This document shows positions 60,735 through 64,000 of a stretch of 64,000 nucleotides of DNA, one piece after another (the first letter of the stretch is position 1; every line of letters starts with the position of its first letter). The position numbers and the translations under genes were made by a program. The stretch comes from Branchiostoma belcheri (taxonomy: Eukaryota; Chordata; Leptocardii; Amphioxiformes; Branchiostomatidae). The stretch is from the NCBI RefSeq assembly GCF_001625305.1, contig NW_017803854.1, positions 1,883,204-1,947,203 of the forward strand, written 5' to 3'. The notes beneath the pieces were generated by a model. The model searched no databases. It was not told the DNA's origin and saw nothing but the letters and a program-made list of their open reading frames with translations.

Positions 60735-62429
60735 CAAGTACCAACACTGCGTGCGTGTGGGCAGCGTGTCAGCGGCAAGGCCCTGTCCTTGGTGCTGAAA
60801 GATGAAACGTGAGGCAAGATGTTGATGGCTTTACAGACGCACTGGTTTCCATGGTAACTAAGATGAAGTCAAACTATTCTTAGATCCCTCGCGATGATAC
60901 CCTGTATTTATTGAGATTTGCCGCATTTGTGGAGGGATTGATACAACAGGAGACTATCAGCTTTTCAAGATGTCAACTCGGAGGTGAGACTGTAAGGTCA
61001 CTCACACCGGAAAGGAACCCTGCTTTTTTCTATGCGTGGTCGTTTCTTTAACATACTCCAGGCGTTGCGTTCCTAAACACGGGATATCCGGGTTTATGCC
61101 CTATCCGAGAGGAAACCTCTAACTAAAGCTAGGTACTCATTTGCACCTGAGTCAATTGTAAGTGGGGAAATAGATGTGAAATATCTTTCCCAAGGACACA
61201 GCATTGGAGCCTGCCAGGGTCGATAACCCTACAACAACCTTGAACATATCTGTACTAACACCGGCTTCTCTGGTTTTCTAAAATGAACCGCAGCCATTCC
61301 TGCTATATTCCTTGCAATAGTACAGCCTGAAGAGTCAGCTGTCGCAGTTGTAGAGTGCATTAACCCTTACATTATATCGACAATATTTCTCAGTGATTGA
61401 ACTGCCATATATAGAAGGCCTGACCGCCCGTACGACGTATTTGTATAGACTCGGCTGATTTTACTTTATCCTTACTCAACTCATTTGTACCAACACTGTT
61501 TTCTCTGGGAAGTAAATTGAACTACAATTGTTCATAAGTACTTCGCAATAATACTCTCTGAAGAGGCAACTCTCGCAGTTTTAGAGTGCATACACATACA
61601 CATACACAAGCCTTACATTATATCGACAATATTTCTCAGCAATTGAACTGCCATATATAGAAAGCCCGACCGCGCACGACGTTTTTATATAGACTGGGCT
61701 GATTTTACTTTATCCTGACTCAGTTCACGGGTATCAGTCTGTGATCTCGCCACCGGCGTTGTAAATCAAAGTCTTACTGCTGTATGTTACGAGCCAGTCG
61801 GACGGTTGTGCCGGTTTTACGGTATTATGGCCTTCAGTCACAGTCCCTAAAACTGGGGTATGTAGAAATGCTACTGATCAATTGTTACAGTGCTATAGAT
61901 ACAAGAATGTCGTTAAATCTGCAACGAAATGTATCTTCTGATATAATGAAAATGCCTAATGGAAAGACATTATCGTTACAACATTCATAAATTTCGGCTC
62001 ACCACATAAATATATGTTAGAAGCATTGCTGAATTGTATAGTACTCAAACTATGGCATTATGCTAAATGATATACGAGTAATGATAATGACGGATAAGTA
62101 TGTAATAAAATGCTTTCTTGAACCAAACTTCCAGTCAGTACAAAAATATTACGGATACAAAAAAAAATTGTAAACATTTCTGAATTTATCATACAGTCAG
62201 CCATAACCTCTGGTACGAGTAACCAGCTCCTTTCCAAAACCGTTTCAGGCGTACCGAAAACAGACGGACATGTCACGCTATACCTACGTCATAGCACAGT
62301 TACCATGGTTACCGCGTTACCAATGACGTTGATCCGAGGACCTCCCCACCAGATGTAGAAACATCTCAGGGATCTGTACATGCAAAGCTCAATTTGATTA
62401 AAAAAAATATAAGGATGAAGCACGAAATG

Positions 62430-62630
62430 TGTTATATAACGTTGGACCCTGCTCACATTGGCTGCATGACCGTCGTACGATCGCAGGGTGATTGTTCGTG
62501 CATGTGTCGCGCAAAATTCAACTGTAATCTTACCGTTAAGGCTGTCTTAGATCCTTGTCACAGCCTGTTTCAAAATCGTACGGCCTCAAAATCATACGAT
62601 GACCTACGACGAATGTAACCGCGACGTAAT
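62430..62630 (+). repeat. Member of a dispersed MITE-like family
   Basis: It contains CGTCGTACGATCGCAGGG, TAGATCCTTGTCACAGCCTG and CCTACGACGAATGTAACCGC. Related pieces occur at 26215-26390, 45870-45905, 50870-50935 (inverse) and 52830-52990 (inverse). Boundaries are unclear. Confidence 0.5.
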
Positions 62631-64000
62631 ATAAAAGTATGCACAGGTGCTTGAGGTTGTACTCTGTGAGAAACTGCGGACAATTACGCCTTTTTTTGCA
62701 AGGATTAAAGCAGTCTTTACTTGATTGTTGTCCCTTGAGTAGCCGACCACATACGTCTGTAAACCTCACAGCATATGACATTTGTATGAAGTGAGTGGCT
62801 CTAAGAAATCGTATTCACAAAGACAGAAATCAAGCCCCCGAGCATGATTAAATGGCAGGATCAAATGCTTTGATCTCTTTCGCCATATAACTGCGCCAGA
62901 TGTCTATTTGTGTAGTCTCACTTCAAAGCAGACACGAAGAGACGTCGGTACTTGAAGCTAAGTTTCCCCACTCCATTATCCTAATAGGGGGCATCAGCAA
63001 TTGACAATGATATACCCAAGCACGTCGGCAGAATGTACTGTGTCTGTGCAAATACCTTCGCCAGAACGTCGGGCGCATTCGTGTATTTAAGGATGACATC
63101 TGTCTATAGTTTTCAAATGTCGTGTCAGAAAAGATATCGTCTGCAATGGACGAAATTCTAAAGCAACGTTGACAAAAACAGTCAACGAAAACCGTACGTA
63201 CAAATTTCGGATTTTACGCAGGCGCAATACATTCGGTCGACGTGCTATTGACAGGTGACGTCATCGATAGTCACTGCCAGTTCCTAGTAGAGGCAGTAAC
63301 TTGTACTACCGTAAATAGTAAAACTTTCGCGGTTTTTTTTTATTTTCGACTTCTTCACTGCGAATGCCTTCCTTGTATGACGAGTATGCTACTAGATCTT
63401 TTTCAACCGCGGATTTTTAATAGAACACCACGAAAAACTCCCTTCCCTACAACCACAAAAGGTTTACTTTTAACAGTATATAACCAACGGAAGCCCCAAA
63501 CTATTTTCAGTATCTGCAGATTAATTATGTAATATCCTGATAGGCACTACGTAACTGCCTAAATCGGGTTAGTTCACTTAACAGTCGGCCATCAATAATG
63601 AAGAGGTGTGAGTGACTTGGGACGTAGTGACGCCCCTTGAGATACTGGGGTTATCATGCAGAAACAAAGCTTTGTCAGAGGGGCACTAAAGCCTCTGAGG
63701 GGTACTATAGGTATTACATTGGAACGGTGGGCACTTTCTAGCAATCTGTAGTTTAACAGGTATATTTATACAGGTATTGGGATGCTTAAACTTAGAAGTG
63801 GACAGTAACAACTCCATTCAGGTAGTGACCTGCACTTTTTAATCTTTCATAGAACATGTTAACATAAAAAGGTTATAAGTTGGCATCCCTTTTCCTGTCA
63901 GAAAACTGTATGCAAGGTCTCAACTGGTTGTAAGAAAAAGACTACAACAAAATATTGATCTTTTACAGGAGAACCAGTCATCGAAACAGAACTTGAATCG

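Larger units (their letters stand above)
59060..64000. other. Region without recognised genes
   Basis: Aside from the MITE at 60331-60734 and the repeat at 62430-62630, no gene was recognised. Near 61380-61450 and 61615-61690 there are two diverged direct copies containing ACATTATATCGACAATATTT and TGAACTGCCATATATAGAA. A TATATATAA box at about 59250 precedes an unremarkable 74-codon frame at 59347. Confidence 0.4.

Noticed and set aside
1-64000. CRISPR arrays, operons or bacterial-type signals
   Set aside because: The window is spliced eukaryotic DNA; the direct repeats seen lack unique spacers of constant length.

Overview
The window is animal nuclear DNA with spliced genes on both strands, AT-rich introns, abundant foldback and miniature transposons, tRNA-derived SINEs and a LINE. 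An ApeC-domain (apextrin-like) gene, a transmembrane leucine-rich-repeat receptor, a class 3 lipase and a giant membrane mucin together suggest an invertebrate deuterostome, most likely a cephalochordate (amphioxus, Branchiostoma). That assignment is inference; no marker here is species-diagnostic. Several single-base frame breaks suggest a polymorphic or error-containing draft assembly. There is one run of N at 18984-19315.

Layout. At 423-4604 (+) are the last six exons of an ApeC protein with a GPI-like tail. At 7752-10433 (+) is an intronless LRR receptor whose cytoplasmic tail is a tandem array of tyrosine-containing repeats, broken by small frame lesions. From 11 to 16 kb lie a foldback element and a 5'-truncated LINE. 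At 16031-23342 (+) is a class 3 lipase gene; its first coding exon is split by a 3.7-kb foldback transposon flanked by a 9-bp target duplication. Its 3' end converges on the next gene. From 25.3 to 48.0 kb three minus-strand genes follow: two small single-pass membrane proteins (25332-27289 and 29448-31856) and a membrane mucin of about 2,850 codons (35473-48038). All three carry the transmembrane segment on an exon that enters in phase 1 and leaves in phase 2. The two small genes also share a 46-nt first coding exon, so the three look like one diverged gene family.

From 48.04 kb to the end I see no convincing gene. That part holds a 26-bp minisatellite just upstream of the mucin, GA-rich tracts, two unrelated tandem-repeat arrays, SINE/LINE/MITE fragments and otherwise unremarkable sequence.

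The genes do not form a pathway. The common theme is cell-surface and barrier or immune-type function: an ApeC pattern-binding protein, an LRR receptor with phosphotyrosine-like repeats, and a mucin. The most striking structures are the foldback insertion that cleanly splits the lipase exon, the shared exon architecture of mucin and mini-membrane genes, and the repeat-built receptor tail.
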